Below, piece after piece: positions 19,147 to 29,818 of a stretch of 64,000 nucleotides of DNA (positions are counted from its first letter, which is position 1; each line of letters begins with the position of its first letter). The notes below the pieces were generated by a model. That model did no database searches and had not been told where the DNA came from. It saw only the letters and a list, made by a program, of their open reading frames with translations. This DNA is from Microvirga arvi (GTDB taxonomy: Bacteria > Pseudomonadota > Alphaproteobacteria > Rhizobiales > Beijerinckiaceae), in assembly GCF_016892765.1 (NCBI RefSeq), contig NZ_JAFEMD010000013.1, positions 62,001 to 126,000 on the forward strand, in the 5' to 3' direction. The translations under genes were made by a program, and so were the position numbers.

Positions 19147-20670
19147 TCACGATTTTTTCGTCAGAGCGGCCCAATCGTCGCGGGTGACGGCACCGGTCAT
19201 CCATGCGGCAAGCGCATAAAGGGCAATGCCACAGAGGCAGAGAGCGGCCAAGGCGGGGGCTTGGACCTGTGGGAGTATGCGACCGGCCCCGAGGAGCCCT
19301 GAACTCATGGCGAGAACCGCCGCCGCAATCCGCAGGAGGCGGGCCTGAATCTGCCGGTCCGGCGCCCAGAGGCCGAATCGCTGCAGGCCCAGGATCACGG
19401 CTCCCGCATGGCCGAGGCATCCGAGGCTTAACCCCAGCGCGATGCCGGCCGGCCCGAGGGGCCAGGCGAGCAGGAGAGAGCCGGTCACCGTCACTGCAAG
19501 GCCGAAGCCGGCGGCGGCGAGCGCGGCCCTCAAGGAACCGCAGGCAAAAAGGGTCTGGCTCAGAACCTTCGCCACCGTCGCGAAAGGAAGACCCAGGCTC
19601 AGCGTCATGAGCACCAGGGCCGTGCCCTCCGCATCGGAGGATTCGAAGGCGCCGCGCTCGAACAGAACGGCACTGATCGGCCGGGCGAGGATGAGCAGGG
19701 CGGCGCTCGCCGGCAAGGTCAGCAGCAGCGCCACCTCCAAAGCCCGGTTCTGCGCCGACACGAGGGCCTGCCTATCGCCGGCCCAGTGACGCCGGGCGAG
19801 CTCGGGCAGGAGCAGGCCGGAGCTCAAGCCCGCCATCAGGCCCAGCGGCAGCTGCATCACCCGCTCGGCATAGTAGAGCCAGGAGACACCCGACGGCCAG
19901 AAGGACGCGATCTGGGTGGCTGCGAGAAAGAAGATCTGCACCGCGCCGCCGGCCGCCAGCACGGGAAGCCCGGCAACGAGCAGCCTCTTCAGCAGGGGCG
20001 ACCAGCGGGGCCTGCGCAAGAGGACGAGGCCCGAGCCGCCTTGCAGGAGCGCTGCAGCCACGATGATGAGCTGGCTCAGGCCGGCGAGGCTCGACGCGGC
20101 GGCAAGCCATGCGGCCTTCTGCGCGAGGGCATGGCTGAACCCGAATTCGAGGACGACCAGCGCCAGGATCAATCCGCCGTTGACCGCCAGGGGCGCCAGG
20201 GCCGTCGCGGTGAAGCGCCCGCGCAGGTTCAGGATGGCGCCGCCGATGGAGGCAAGCGTCACGCACAGCACGACCGGGAAGGAGAGGCGGGTATAGAGCG
20301 CCACCAGCGCCAGCGTCTCCCCGTCGCCGTGAAGGCCCGGCGCGAGCAGCAGGGCGAGCAGACCCGCCCCGATCTCCACGAGGCCCGTGAGCGCCAAGAG
20401 CGCGAGGCCGAAGGCGCCGAGCACGTCGCCAGCCACGTCCGCCGCCTCATGGGGCTCCAGACGGCTCAGAGCGGGCACGAGCGCCGGGTTGAGCCCGCCC
20501 TCGGCGACGATCCGGCGCACGAGGTTCGGCAGGCGGAAGGCGGCGAGGAACGCATCCGCTACGGGACCCGCCCCCAGGGCCTGCGCGAACAGCACGTCGC
20601 GCGCGAAGCCGAGGATGCGCGAGGCGACGGAGCCGAGGCCGACCACAAGGGAGGAGCGGATGAGCGACAT
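19147..20670 (-). CDS. murJ: Lipid II flippase MurJ
   Basis: Integral inner-membrane protein of 507 residues with about 14 hydrophobic segments. It moves lipid II across the membrane for peptidoglycan synthesis. The N-terminus SLIRSSLVVGLGSVASRILGFARDVLFAQALGAGPVADAFLAAFRLPNLVRRI holds the conserved arginines of the MviN/MurJ family, and AEGGLNPALVPAL follows. Full length. It precedes trpS with 169 bases between. Confidence 0.95.
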   Translation of the reverse strand: MSLIRSSLVVGLGSVASRILGFARDVLFAQALGAGPVADAFLAAFRLPNLVRRIVAEGGLNPALVPALSRLEPHEAADVAGDVLGAFGLALLALTGLVEIGAGLLALLLAPGLHGDGETLALVALYTRLSFPVVLCVTLASIGGAILNLRGRFTATALAPLAVNGGLILALVVLEFGFSHALAQKAAWLAAASSLAGLSQLIIVAAALLQGGSGLVLLRRPRWSPLLKRLLVAGLPVLAAGGAVQIFFLAATQIASFWPSGVSWLYYAERVMQLPLGLMAGLSSGLLLPELARRHWAGDRQALVSAQNRALEVALLLTLPASAALLILARPISAVLFERGAFESSDAEGTALVLMTLSLGLPFATVAKVLSQTLFACGSLRAALAAAGFGLAVTVTGSLLLAWPLGPAGIALGLSLGCLGHAGAVILGLQRFGLWAPDRQIQARLLRIAAAVLAMSSGLLGAGRILPQVQAPALAALCLCGIALYALAAWMTGAVTRDDWAALTKKS

Positions 20671-20744
20671 GCGCTTTGGGGCTTAGCGGGTCGCCATGAA
20701 TGCCGCAACTTTTCGTACTCATTTGCGAGAAGAAGTGCCGCACC

Positions 20745-20844
20745 GTGTCATCCCCGGCGCACGAAGTGCGGGAAGGGGATCCACACACACGTTCAGTGCT
20801 CTGGATTCCCTTCCCCTTCGCTGCGCTCCGGCCGGGAATGACAC
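20745..20844. repeat. 100-bp intergenic inverted-repeat element
   Basis: The element begins GTGTCATCCCCGGC and ends GCCGGGAATGACAC, so 13 of 14 terminal bases form an inverted repeat. Further internal pairing brackets the centre. It fills most of the gap between murJ and the DsbA-like gene. It has no open reading frame and resembles short dispersed repeats found widely in this group of bacteria. Confidence 0.65.
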
Positions 20845-20869
20845 CCAGGGCGTGATGCGGAAAGGTTGA

Positions 20870-21496
20870 TCAGCCTCTCGCCTCGGCAATGGCCTCGCGC
20901 TTCTGGGCGAGATTCATGCCGCCGACATAGGATTGCGTGGCGACCAGGAAGGACGGCGTGGCGACGAAGCCCAGGGAATTGCCGAGGGTGAAGGCGTCCT
21001 TCATCCATTGCGTCGTGCGCTCGGCATCGGCGGCCTCTTCCAGGCGCCTGCGGTCGCCGCCGAGGCGCTGCGCCTCCGCCAGCACCCGCTCCCCGTCCAC
21101 CGCGCCGCGGAGGCGGAAGAGGGCGAGGTGCAGGTCGAGATAGCGCTCGGGGCCTTGGAGCTGAAGATAGGCGAGCGCCGCCTTGTGGGCCGTCACGGAA
21201 GCGATGCCGAGCACCGCGAAATTCACCAGCACGTAGGAGAGATCGGGCTCGGCCTTCAGCAGGGCGGGCAGGTCCTGGGCCGAGCGTTTGCACCAGGGGC
21301 AATTGTAGTCGAAATACTCGATCATGATCACGTCGCCATGCGGGTGGCCGAGCCGCACGGCGGACGGCAGGGCGAGCGTGTCCTCCACCAATTCGATGGG
21401 GACGAGCTGCGGCTCCGGCGCGGATTGCGCGAAGGCGGGAAGACCGGTGCTCGAGACGGCAAGACCGGCGAGAAGGGTGCGGCGGGACAGGATCAT
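20870..21496 (-). CDS. DsbA-family thiol oxidoreductase, exported
   Basis: A periplasmic protein of 208 residues. The N-terminus MILSRRTLLAGLAVSSTGLPAFA has a twin-arginine-like or Sec signal with cleavage near AFA. The mature part has a thioredoxin fold with the redox motif YNCPWCKRSAQDLPALL near residue 80, and the cis-Pro region FVATPSFLVATQ. It probably forms or rearranges disulfides in exported proteins. The closest class is the Com1/ScsC-like DsbA group. Confidence 0.9.
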   Translation of the reverse strand: MILSRRTLLAGLAVSSTGLPAFAQSAPEPQLVPIELVEDTLALPSAVRLGHPHGDVIMIEYFDYNCPWCKRSAQDLPALLKAEPDLSYVLVNFAVLGIASVTAHKAALAYLQLQGPERYLDLHLALFRLRGAVDGERVLAEAQRLGGDRRRLEEAADAERTTQWMKDAFTLGNSLGFVATPSFLVATQSYVGGMNLAQKREAIAEARG

Positions 21497-21621
21497 GACA
21501 AGGCAACTCGACTGACGGGAAGCCTCTCGTGCCGTCCGATCGTGGCGACGGCAAGGCCAAGCTCGTGAGTGTCATAGCTTCGTGAAATCAAGTTTGGAAA
21601 AAGCGATGGTGTCAGGTCGCG

Positions 21622-24261
21622 CTACACCCCCTGCCATGATGCGATGAGGGACGGCACGTCGCCGGCCGGCATCGGGCGTCCGAAATGGTAGCCCTGCACC
21701 AGGTCGCAGCTCATGCGCTGCAGGAGAGAGGCCTGGAAGGCCGTCTCGACGCCCTCGGCCACGACCTCGATCCCGAGATTGTGCCCGAGGCCCAGCACGG
21801 CTTTCACGATAGCCGCATCACCTGCATCGGATTCCAGGCCGCTCACGAATGTTCGGTCGATCTTGATCGTATTCACCGGAAACCGCTTGAGATGGGACAG
21901 GGAGGCATAGCCCGTGCCGAAATCGTCCAGCGCGATGGTTATGCCCTCGGTGCTCAGGGTTCGCAGGGCCCGTTCCACGAGCTGGGTGCTGGATCCGAGG
22001 AAGACGCTCTCGGTCACCTCCACCTCGAGGCACCGGGCCGGCACGCCGGCGCGCCTCAGCTCCTCGAGCACGCGCTCCGCATAATCGCCGCGCCGGAACT
22101 CGGCGGCCGATGCATTGATGGCGACGCGCCCGATGGCCAGGCCCGCATCGAGCCAGCGGTGCATGTCGTTCATGACGCAGGAGCGCATGCGCTCGCCGAT
22201 GGCGGTGCCGAGTTCCGTGTCGTTGAAGGCCGCGGCAATCTTTTCCGGCGACTGGATGCCGCCGCGGGGGTGCTGCCAGCGCAGGAGGGCCTCGAAGCCG
22301 CCGAGGGCGCCGGAGGCCAGCACCACCTTGGGCTGGTAGAACGGCATGATCCAGTCGGACGCGATCGCCTTGGCCGCCACCTCCAGGGCCGAGGCCGTCT
22401 TCTGGGCTTCCTGACGCAGGGCCGGGACGAACATCCTGAACGCGCCGCGACCGGACGACTTGCTGTGGTACAGGGCGAGATCCGCCTGCTTTTGAAGCTC
22501 CTCGGGGCTCGTCTCAGATCCGAGAGCGACCGCGCCCCCGATGCTGGTACGGCAGTCCAGCGTCTTGCCGCTGCGCTTCAGCGGTTCCTGCATCCGGCAC
22601 AGGATGGCTCGGGCGGTTGCGGCAATGTCCTCCTCCCCGGTCACGCCGGGCAGGATCACGGCGAACTCGTCGCCCCCTAAGCGGGCCACGACGTCGGTGG
22701 GCCTCACCACGTCGCGCAGGCGCTGGGCGAACTCCCTCAGAAGATCGTCTCCGGCGTCGTGGCCGAACCGGTCGTTGATCTGCTTGAGGTGGTCGAGGTC
22801 CATGACCAGGAGGCCGATGGCGCACGAGGCGTCCAAAGCCTCGTCCAGAATTTGCTTGAGGCGTTCGCGAAAGAACCTCCGGTTGGCGAGGCCGGTCAGG
22901 TCGTCATGATAGGCCGCCCGATGCAGCTGCTCCTCGGCGAGCTTCCGGTCATGGATGTCCTCGACCGTCCCGTACCAGCGCATCACCGTGCCGTCCTCGG
23001 CGAAACGCGGAATCGCCCGGCTCCGGAACCAGCGGCAGGTTCCATCCGCAAGATACCCGCGGCATTCCACATCGAGCGGTTCGCGCGTGCGGACCGCCTC
23101 GATCCATTTCTGTCGAACCAGGGGCAGATCATCAGGGTGCACGACCTGAGCCCAGCCGGAGCCCACGGTATCGTCAGGCGGGATCCCTATCAGCTGATTC
23201 CAGCGTGTGGAGGTGCTGAGGATGTTGCCCTGACTGTCCGCCGTCCAGGGAATCTGAGGATTCAGCTCGACCGAATGGCGGTAATGCTCCTCGCTCTCGC
23301 GCAGGGCCGCCTCGGTCCGCTGGCGCTCAATGGCCAGAGCGGCCAGATGCGGCACGGCGTCGATACTGTCCATCTCGGCCTGCGTGGGGATTCGCGGCTC
23401 GGCATAGTAGAAGCCGAAGGTGCCGAGCACGTCGCCGGACCGCGATAGGATCGGCTTCGACCAGCAGGCCCGCAAGCCGTGCTGCAGGGCGAGGGCGCGC
23501 TTCGAAATCCAGAGCGGATCGTTTGCGATGTCCGATACAATCACGCTGCTGCGGCGATAGGCGGCCGTGCCGCATGACACGGCCGCCGGCCCGATCGGGA
23601 GGTCATCGATGGCCGCGTTGTAGGCGGGAGGAAGGTTGGGTGCCGCTCCGTGCCGGAGCAGCTGGCGCGATGGATCGAAGAGGAGGATCGAACAGCGCGC
23701 CCCGGTGAGCTGGTCCTCGGTCAGATGGCAGAGAGCCGTCAGGACCTCGTCGAGAGGGCGTCCGGCGGCGACCATTTCAAGTACCCGCGTATGGCCCTCA
23801 TGGGTTAGTTCGGCGAGCTTGCGGTCATGGATGTCCTGGGTGGTGCCGTACCAGAGGATGACGGTGCCGCTCCCGTTGCGGCGTGCTCCGGCGCTGGAGC
23901 GGAACCAGCGGTAGTGGCCGTCGGCCGTCCTGATCCGGTATTCGCACTCGTAGGATGCGCCGGAGGCGAGGGTCTCCCGGCGGGCCTGCTTCAGGCGGGC
24001 GGCGTCGTCCGGATGCACGAACTGCATCCAGCCATATCCCAGCAGGTCTTCGAGAGGATGCCCGATCATCTCCGCCCAGCCGGGCCCGATATAGAGGATG
24101 TTGCCTTCCGTATCGGACACCCAGGGGATCTGGTGGCTCAGCTCGATGGCGTAACGGTATAGATTCTCTTTTTCAGAAAAAGCGCCGCCGAAAGCATCGA
24201 ACGCCTTCTCGCGATAAGGTCTACCTCCCGGAAAAGGAGCTATGGGTTCTCTGCTCTGCAT
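21622..24261 (-). CDS. PAS-GAF-PAS-GGDEF-EAL cyclic-di-GMP enzyme
   Basis: A sensor protein of 879 residues with no predicted membrane segment. Domain order: PAS (about 30-145, PWVSDTEGNILYIG), GAF (about 160-310), PAS (about 325-440), GGDEF (about 450-605), EAL (about 625-870). The GGDEF site is intact (ARLGGDEFAVIL), and an inhibitory RxxD site (RPTD) lies exactly five residues before it. The EAL domain has FEALLRW, INASAAEF, EVTES, LDDFGTGYASL, KIDRTFV and VVAEGVE, so both cyclase and phosphodiesterase residues are present. Net activity cannot be read from sequence. No clear Shine-Dalgarno precedes the ATG. Confidence 0.92.
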   Translation of the reverse strand: MQSREPIAPFPGGRPYREKAFDAFGGAFSEKENLYRYAIELSHQIPWVSDTEGNILYIGPGWAEMIGHPLEDLLGYGWMQFVHPDDAARLKQARRETLASGASYECEYRIRTADGHYRWFRSSAGARRNGSGTVILWYGTTQDIHDRKLAELTHEGHTRVLEMVAAGRPLDEVLTALCHLTEDQLTGARCSILLFDPSRQLLRHGAAPNLPPAYNAAIDDLPIGPAAVSCGTAAYRRSSVIVSDIANDPLWISKRALALQHGLRACWSKPILSRSGDVLGTFGFYYAEPRIPTQAEMDSIDAVPHLAALAIERQRTEAALRESEEHYRHSVELNPQIPWTADSQGNILSTSTRWNQLIGIPPDDTVGSGWAQVVHPDDLPLVRQKWIEAVRTREPLDVECRGYLADGTCRWFRSRAIPRFAEDGTVMRWYGTVEDIHDRKLAEEQLHRAAYHDDLTGLANRRFFRERLKQILDEALDASCAIGLLVMDLDHLKQINDRFGHDAGDDLLREFAQRLRDVVRPTDVVARLGGDEFAVILPGVTGEEDIAATARAILCRMQEPLKRSGKTLDCRTSIGGAVALGSETSPEELQKQADLALYHSKSSGRGAFRMFVPALRQEAQKTASALEVAAKAIASDWIMPFYQPKVVLASGALGGFEALLRWQHPRGGIQSPEKIAAAFNDTELGTAIGERMRSCVMNDMHRWLDAGLAIGRVAINASAAEFRRGDYAERVLEELRRAGVPARCLEVEVTESVFLGSSTQLVERALRTLSTEGITIALDDFGTGYASLSHLKRFPVNTIKIDRTFVSGLESDAGDAAIVKAVLGLGHNLGIEVVAEGVETAFQASLLQRMSCDLVQGYHFGRPMPAGDVPSLIASWQGV

Positions 24262-24440
24262 GTAACGGGCTGAAAAATTACCATCGAAGGAAGCGCAAAA
24301 TCTTGGCTGACGCTGACCCTTCTGTCCATTGGGCCGAAAGATCTATCGGCTTTCAGAGCTGAGCTGAGTGGGGATTTGCCCCTTCCGTTACGGCTCGAAG
24401 AGAGCAGTTCGAGCCGGCATCGACGTCTCTCTGCATAGGG

Positions 24441-24462
24441 AGCCCCCTGTGCTTCAGGGGCT
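24441..24462. other. Stem-loop in the gap upstream of the GGDEF-EAL gene
   Basis: AGCCCC(C)TG pairs with CAGGGGCT across a 5-base loop with one bulge. No T-run follows on either strand. The wider interval 24262-24739 has no supported gene apart from the fabI fragment at 24608-24690. Confidence 0.3.
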
Positions 24463-24607
24463 GAGGGAGAGGTCGTTAAGGATGTTCGCAGAATGGCCGG
24501 GCAGAGCCTGCGCGCCGCCGAATACAAAAAGGCTGGCCGCTGGTGCCGACTGGCCTTGAGGGTGCGCCCGTAGAGGTGAGGTCCTCGTGCTGGTCGTCCT
24601 CGCCTGT

Positions 24608-24690
24608 GAGGCCTGCGGTATCCTAGGCCTTTTGATAGGTGAACATGAGCTACGCATCGGCGATGTGCCGGCGCACATCCCTGCAAATGT
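24608..24690 (-). pseudogene. Decayed fragment of fabI
   Basis: Read on the minus strand, 24665-24608 translates as IADA*LMFTYQKA*DTAGL. Intact FabI contains IADARLMFTYQKA and, 52 residues later, QDAAGVTG. At DNA level 24626-24665 matches 25415-25454 at 35 of 40 positions, and 24608-24631 matches 25241-25264 at 19 of 24. The two parts are joined at a GGCCTT shared by both places in fabI, so 156 bases (52 codons) were lost between short direct repeats. Two in-frame stops show it is dead. Weaker similarity reaches about 24690. Confidence 0.75.
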
Positions 24691-24739
24691 TACGAAATAT
24701 AATAAGGTGGTATCCTTAAGCTCTCAAGAGGAGGCTTCC

Positions 24740-25177
24740 TTGGGCAAAGCGGCAATTCTCCGGAATTTACTTTTCGCTTTTACTCTGATCGGCGCATCAA
24801 GGCTCGCATCGGCTGAGTCTCTCTCGCTCCTATCACAAGCAAAACCTGTATTTGAGCGGGCTGCGAAGTCAGCGATCGCAGAGATCAGGAAGAGCGGGAT
24901 TGCCGGCCTCAATGCAGTCCTTCAAGACTGTTACGACCGTTCAATGATCAAGCAGGATTTAAGGGGCGTTCAGTATTGCTTCGCGATGCACATCGCGGCC
25001 ATTCAATATGATATGGCCGTGATTGAATCATTGGGAGGTAAGGGATCATCCGAAGGAATGGATCTGGCCGATGCGTTTAACATGGCAGCTCCAACCCTTA
25101 GGCGTGCAGGATATGAGAGTGCTGGCGCAATCCAGTCCGTTCTTCAGGCTTGGATCGATTCCTTCATAAAGGAGTAA
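24740..25177 (+). CDS. Orphan secreted protein, unknown function
   Basis: A protein of 145 residues from a TTG start chosen because AGAGGAGGC sits 5-10 bases upstream. An earlier in-frame start at 24587 would run through the fabI fragment. The first 25 residues (LGKAAILRNLLFAFTLIGASRLASA) read as a signal peptide. The mature part is mostly helical, with two cysteines (LQDCYDRS and VQYCFAMH) that could form a disulfide, and ends AIQSVLQAWIDSFIKE. I do not recognise the family. The codons are visibly richer in A and T than the neighbours, which suggests transfer. It lies between a fabI fragment and fabI itself. Confidence 0.6.
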   Translation: MGKAAILRNLLFAFTLIGASRLASAESLSLLSQAKPVFERAAKSAIAEIRKSGIAGLNAVLQDCYDRSMIKQDLRGVQYCFAMHIAAIQYDMAVIESLGGKGSSEGMDLADAFNMAAPTLRRAGYESAGAIQSVLQAWIDSFIKE

Positions 25178-25222
25178 ATCCGCCAATCAGGCGAGATCTA
25201 ACTATTGCCTTGGACGGAGTTT

Positions 25223-26053
<831 letters not shown>

Positions 26054-26210
26054 GTGGATCCCCCTCTGCATCGACTCCAAGGTGCGATGCCAATTGTTAT
26101 GAAAGTGTGCATCGCGAGCCGGAATTATGGTGTGGTTAAGCCTGTCCGTGCGAAGCCCTCTGGAAAAACGGGGCATCGTACGGACCTGTCTCAGGTTAAT
26201 GACGTCAGTC

Positions 26211-27434
26211 TTATCCGTTGTAGCGGCTGAAGACGAGTGTGGCATTCGTGCCGCCGAAGCCGAAGGAGTTCGACAGGACGGTGTCCATCCTGGCGTCGTC
26301 GATCCGCTTGCGCACGATGTTCATGTCGGCGAATTCCGGATCGAGCTCCTCGATATGGGCGCTCTCGCAGATGAAGCCGTTGTTCATCATCAGCAGCGAA
26401 TAGATCGCCTCCTGCACGCCGGTCGCGCCGAGCGAGTGGCCGGTGAGGGATTTCGTCGCAGAGATCGGCGGGCACTTGTCGCCTGAGCCGAAGACCGTGC
26501 GGATCGCCTCGATCTCCTTCTGGTCGCCCACCGGGGTCGAGGTGGCGTGGGGATTGATGTAATCGACCGGATTGTGCACGTCCTTGAGGGCCATGCGCAT
26601 GCAGCGGATGGCGCCCTCGCCCGAGGGGGCCACCATGTCGTAGCCGTCCGAGGTCATGCCGTAGCCGACGATCTCGCCGTAAATGCGCGCGCCGCGGGCT
26701 TTTGCATGCTCCAGCTCCTCCAGCACCAGCACGCCCGCGCCGCCGGCGATGACGAAGCCGTCGCGGTTGACGTCATAGGCGCGGGAGGCGCGTGCCGGGG
26801 TGTCGTTGTACTTGGTGGACATGGCGCCCATGGCGTCGAAGAGGTTGGACATGGTCCAGTCCAGATCCTCGCAGCCGCCGGCGAACATCACGTCCTGCTT
26901 GCCGTACTGGATCATCTCGTAGGCATTGCCGACGCAGTGATTCGAGGTCGCGCAGGCCGACGAGATGGAATAGTTCACGCCCTTGATCTTGAACCAGGTG
27001 GCGAGCGTCGCGGAAGCCGTGGAGGACATGGCCTTGGGCACCGCGAAGGGGCCGATGCGCTTGGGCCCCTTCTCGCGGGTGATGTCGGCCGCTTCCATGA
27101 TGATGCGGGTCGAGGGACCGCCCGAGCCCATGATGATGCCCGTGCGCTCGTTGGAGACGTCGCTCTCCTCGAGGCCGGCATCCCGGATCGCCTGGTCCAT
27201 GGCCACGTGGTTCCAGGCCGTTCCCCGGGCGTGGAAGCGCATGGCGCGCCGGTCGACGATCTCCTCCGGGTTCAGGCTCGGGGCGCCGTGCACCTGGCAG
27301 CGGAAGCCGTATTTCGCGTAATCCTCGGCCTTGCTGATGCCGGATCTCGCTTCACGCAAAGAGGCCAGCACCTCCTGCGTGTTGTTGCCGATGGACGACA
27401 CGATGCCCATTCCGGTGACGACGACGCGCCTCAT
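26211..27434 (-). CDS. fabB: 3-oxoacyl-[acyl-carrier-protein] synthase I
   Basis: Condensing enzyme needed for unsaturated fatty-acid elongation. The 407 residues contain the active-site cysteine in [17 protein letters not shown] (about 160), the two histidines in [11 protein letters not shown] and [14 protein letters not shown], and the C-terminal [14 protein letters not shown]. All three catalytic residues are present. GAGGTAGGC precedes the ATG. With fabA it forms the classic anaerobic unsaturated-fatty-acid pair. Confidence 0.95.
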   Translation of the reverse strand: MRRVVVTGMGIVSSIGNNTQEVLASLREARSGISKAEDYAKYGFRCQVHGAPSLNPEEIVDRRAMRFHARGTAWNHVAMDQAIRDAGLEESDVSNERTGIIMGSGGPSTRIIMEAADITREKGPKRIGPFAVPKAMSSTASATLATWFKIKGVNYSISSACATSNHCVGNAYEMIQYGKQDVMFAGGCEDLDWTMSNLFDAMGAMSTKYNDTPARASRAYDVNRDGFVIAGGAGVLVLEELEHAKARGARIYGEIVGYGMTSDGYDMVAPSGEGAIRCMRMALKDVHNPVDYINPHATSTPVGDQKEIEAIRTVFGSGDKCPPISATKSLTGHSLGATGVQEAIYSLLMMNNGFICESAHIEELDPEFADMNIVRKRIDDARMDTVLSNSFGFGGTNATLVFSRYNG

Positions 27435-27633
27435 AGCCTACCTCTTCAAAGGACCTTCACTGCCGGCCTGTCCCGGAGACGTAAGGCCGACCCTGCTCAA
27501 TCTCAACCGTGAGCCCGCGATTGATTGACGGCACGATGCGAAAACCCGAGGCTCCTGCTGCCGAGCAGTGAGGCCGGTTTTCCGAAAAGATCGCGCTTTG
27601 TCAACATGATGTGGGTACAGTGTCAGTTAGGAC

Positions 27634-27646
27634 CGGCACTGTGCCG
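27634..27646. other. Short perfect palindrome after fabA
   Basis: CGGCAC and GTGCCG flank a single central base, 4 bases past the fabA stop codon. It has the form of a regulator site or a short hairpin. No T-run follows. The fabA-fabB gap (27435-27650) also holds an imperfect AAAACC...GGTTTT stem at about 27540-27582. No regulator can be named. Confidence 0.3.
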
Positions 27647-27650
27647 AATT

Positions 27651-28172
27651 CTAGCCGCCGACCGGAGCGTCGGCCTGGAACAGCCCGACCCGCATGTCCT
27701 TGGCCTCGTAGATCCGGCGCCCGTCGGCCTCGAGCCAGCCGTCCGCGATGCCGAGCACCAGCTTCGAGCGGAAGACACGCTTGAGATCGACGCCGTAGAC
27801 CACCTTCTTGACGTTGGGCAGCACTTGGTCGGAGAATTTCACCTCGCCGACGCCGAGCGCCCGGCCGCGGCCCGGGGAACCGCCCCAGCCGAGGAAGAAG
27901 CCCGTCATCTGCCAGAGCGCGTCGAGCCCGAGGCAGCCCGGCATCACCGGATCGCCCTTGAAGTGGCAGGGGAAGAACCAGAGGTCCGGCCGCACGTCGA
28001 GCTCGGCCACCACATGGCCCTTGCCGTAGGCGCCGCCATCCTCGCCGATGGAGGTGATGCGGTCGAACATCAGCATGGGCGGCAGCGGCAACTGGGCGTT
28101 GCCGGGGCCGAACAATTCTCCGCGCCCGCAGGCAAGGAGCTCTTCATAATTAAAGCTGGACTGGCGGGCCAT
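27651..28172 (-). CDS. fabA: 3-hydroxydecanoyl-[acyl-carrier-protein] dehydratase/isomerase
   Basis: Makes the cis double bond for unsaturated fatty acids. The 173 residues hold the active-site histidine in [24 protein letters not shown] (His near 70, Asp near 84) and the family start [21 protein letters not shown]. Complete length. It is divergent from irr, with 248 bases between the two starts and no further gene in that gap. Confidence 0.96.
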   Translation of the reverse strand: MARQSSFNYEELLACGRGELFGPGNAQLPLPPMLMFDRITSIGEDGGAYGKGHVVAELDVRPDLWFFPCHFKGDPVMPGCLGLDALWQMTGFFLGWGGSPGRGRALGVGEVKFSDQVLPNVKKVVYGVDLKRVFRSKLVLGIADGWLEADGRRIYEAKDMRVGLFQADAPVGG

Positions 28173-28420
28173 GCCGGATGCCGATCCTTTCCCTAGGGTC
28201 TCAAATGGGCCTCAAGAAAGCCTCGGGGCCATGGTGCGGCTCTGGTAGCACAGGCTTGGCCGTCCATCAAAGGGACCTGAGCCGGGATTCTTCGATCCCT
28301 GAGGATCCTTAAGAACCCTGTCGTTCCAAAAGCCGACCTTGGGCTAGCCTTGCGGCAACCCTCTCGCTTTCTTATTATCGTGATGTTAGAAGCGCGCATT
28401 CGTCCATTCAGTTCCGTGAC

Positions 28421-28891
28421 ATGACCGATCCTTTGTCCGCCTATATCGAGTCCACCGCCGCTCCGGCTCATCGGAAGGGCTGCCCCGTGTCCGAGCTGCG
28501 GGACAAGCTGCGCCGCGTGGGCCTGCGCCCGACTCGGCAGCGGGTGTCCTTAGGCTGGCTCCTGTTCGGCAAGGGTGACCGTCATATCACGGCCGAACTG
28601 CTCTTCGACGAGGCGACCCGCGCCCGCGTGCCGGTGTCTCTGGCAACCGTCTACAACACCCTGCACCAATTTACGGAAGCCGGCCTCCTGCGCCAGCTCG
28701 CGGTGGACGGGGCCAAGGCCTATTTCGACACCAACCCGACCGAGCACCACCATTTCTTCCTGGAGGAAGAGGGCGAACTCGTCGATATGCCCTCCTCAGG
28801 CCTGAGCGTCGCCGACCTGCCCCAGCCTCCCGAAGGCATGGAAGTGGCGGGTGTCGAGGTGATCGTGCGCCTGCGCCGCAAGGGCGCCTAA
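28421..28891 (+). CDS. irr: Iron response regulator Irr
   Basis: Fur-superfamily regulator that senses heme and controls iron and heme genes in Hyphomicrobiales. The 156 residues include a short heme-regulatory-like Cys-Pro motif in HRKGCPVSELRDKL near residue 20, the winged-helix LRRVGLRPTRQRVSLGWLLFGKGDRHITAELLFDEA, and the triple-histidine heme site in NPTEHHHFFLEEEGEL near 107. The position divergent from fabA is conserved in the order. An Irr operator was looked for upstream but none was convincing. Confidence 0.94.
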   Translation: MTDPLSAYIESTAAPAHRKGCPVSELRDKLRRVGLRPTRQRVSLGWLLFGKGDRHITAELLFDEATRARVPVSLATVYNTLHQFTEAGLLRQLAVDGAKAYFDTNPTEHHHFFLEEEGELVDMPSSGLSVADLPQPPEGMEVAGVEVIVRLRRKGA

Positions 28892-28927
28892 ACCCATCCC
28901 TTCAAGCGGCATCCCGGTTTTTGATAG

Positions 28928-29803
28928 ATGCCGCTCAGCCACAGCCTCTTTGCTCTTCTCGTCACGGCCATCTGGGGCCTGAGCTTCGTCGTCATCAAGC
29001 TCGGGGTCGGCACCACGCCACCCCTGCTGCTGGCCGCCCTGCGCTTTCTCTTCGCGGCGGTTCCGGCCGTCTTCTTCGTCCAGCGCCCGAAGACCGATTG
29101 GAAGAACGTCGTGGCCTACGGCCTCTTCCTCGGCGTCGCCCAGTTCGGGCTGCTTTTCGCCGCCGTCGCCATCGGCATGCCGGCAAGCCTCGCCTCCGTG
29201 GTCATGCAGGCGCAGGTGTTCTTCACGATCCTCTTCGCGGCGCTCTTCATGGGCGAGCGCCCCTGGCCGCATCAGATCGCCGGCGGCCTCGTCGCCGCTT
29301 TCGGCCTCGTCCTGATCGCCTGGCCGCGCATGACCGGCGGGGGAGCCGGGCCGTTCCTCATGACGGTGATCGCCGCAGCCTCCTGGGGCGTGGCGAACAT
29401 CGTCTCCAAGCGGGCCGGCCGGGTCGACATGCTGGGCTTCATCGTCTGGTCGAGCCTAGTTGCGTCGCTGCCGCTGCTTGGCCTGTCCCTGTGGCTCGAC
29501 GGTCCCGCCCAGGTGATTGCCGCCCTGACCCGGATCGATGGCGGGACTCTCGCGGCGGTGGCCTATCTCGCCTATCCGACCACGATCTTCGCCTTCGGGA
29601 TCTGGGCCTATCTGCTCTCCCGCCACCCGGCGGCCACGGTGACGCCCTTCGCCCTCTTCGTGCCCGTCGCCGGCATCCTGGGCTCGGTCCTCATCCTCGG
29701 CGAAGCCGTGCACCCGATCGAGGCCGTCGGCGGTGCCGTGATCGTTCTCGGTCTCGCCTTCAACGTCTTCGGCCAGCGACTCATGGGGCACCGGGCGGCT
29801 TAG
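28928..29803 (+). CDS. EamA/DMT-superfamily transporter
   Basis: Inner-membrane protein of 291 residues with about ten hydrophobic segments arranged as two EamA repeats (about 5-135 and 150-285). It starts MPLSHSLFALLVTAIWGLSFVVIKLG, typical of RhaT/YdcZ-type exporters of amino acids or metabolites. It begins 36 bases after irr and may be co-transcribed. The substrate cannot be inferred. Confidence 0.88.
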   Translation: MPLSHSLFALLVTAIWGLSFVVIKLGVGTTPPLLLAALRFLFAAVPAVFFVQRPKTDWKNVVAYGLFLGVAQFGLLFAAVAIGMPASLASVVMQAQVFFTILFAALFMGERPWPHQIAGGLVAAFGLVLIAWPRMTGGGAGPFLMTVIAAASWGVANIVSKRAGRVDMLGFIVWSSLVASLPLLGLSLWLDGPAQVIAALTRIDGGTLAAVAYLAYPTTIFAFGIWAYLLSRHPAATVTPFALFVPVAGILGSVLILGEAVHPIEAVGGAVIVLGLAFNVFGQRLMGHRAA

Positions 29804-29818
29804 CACAGGCCGTGGTTC

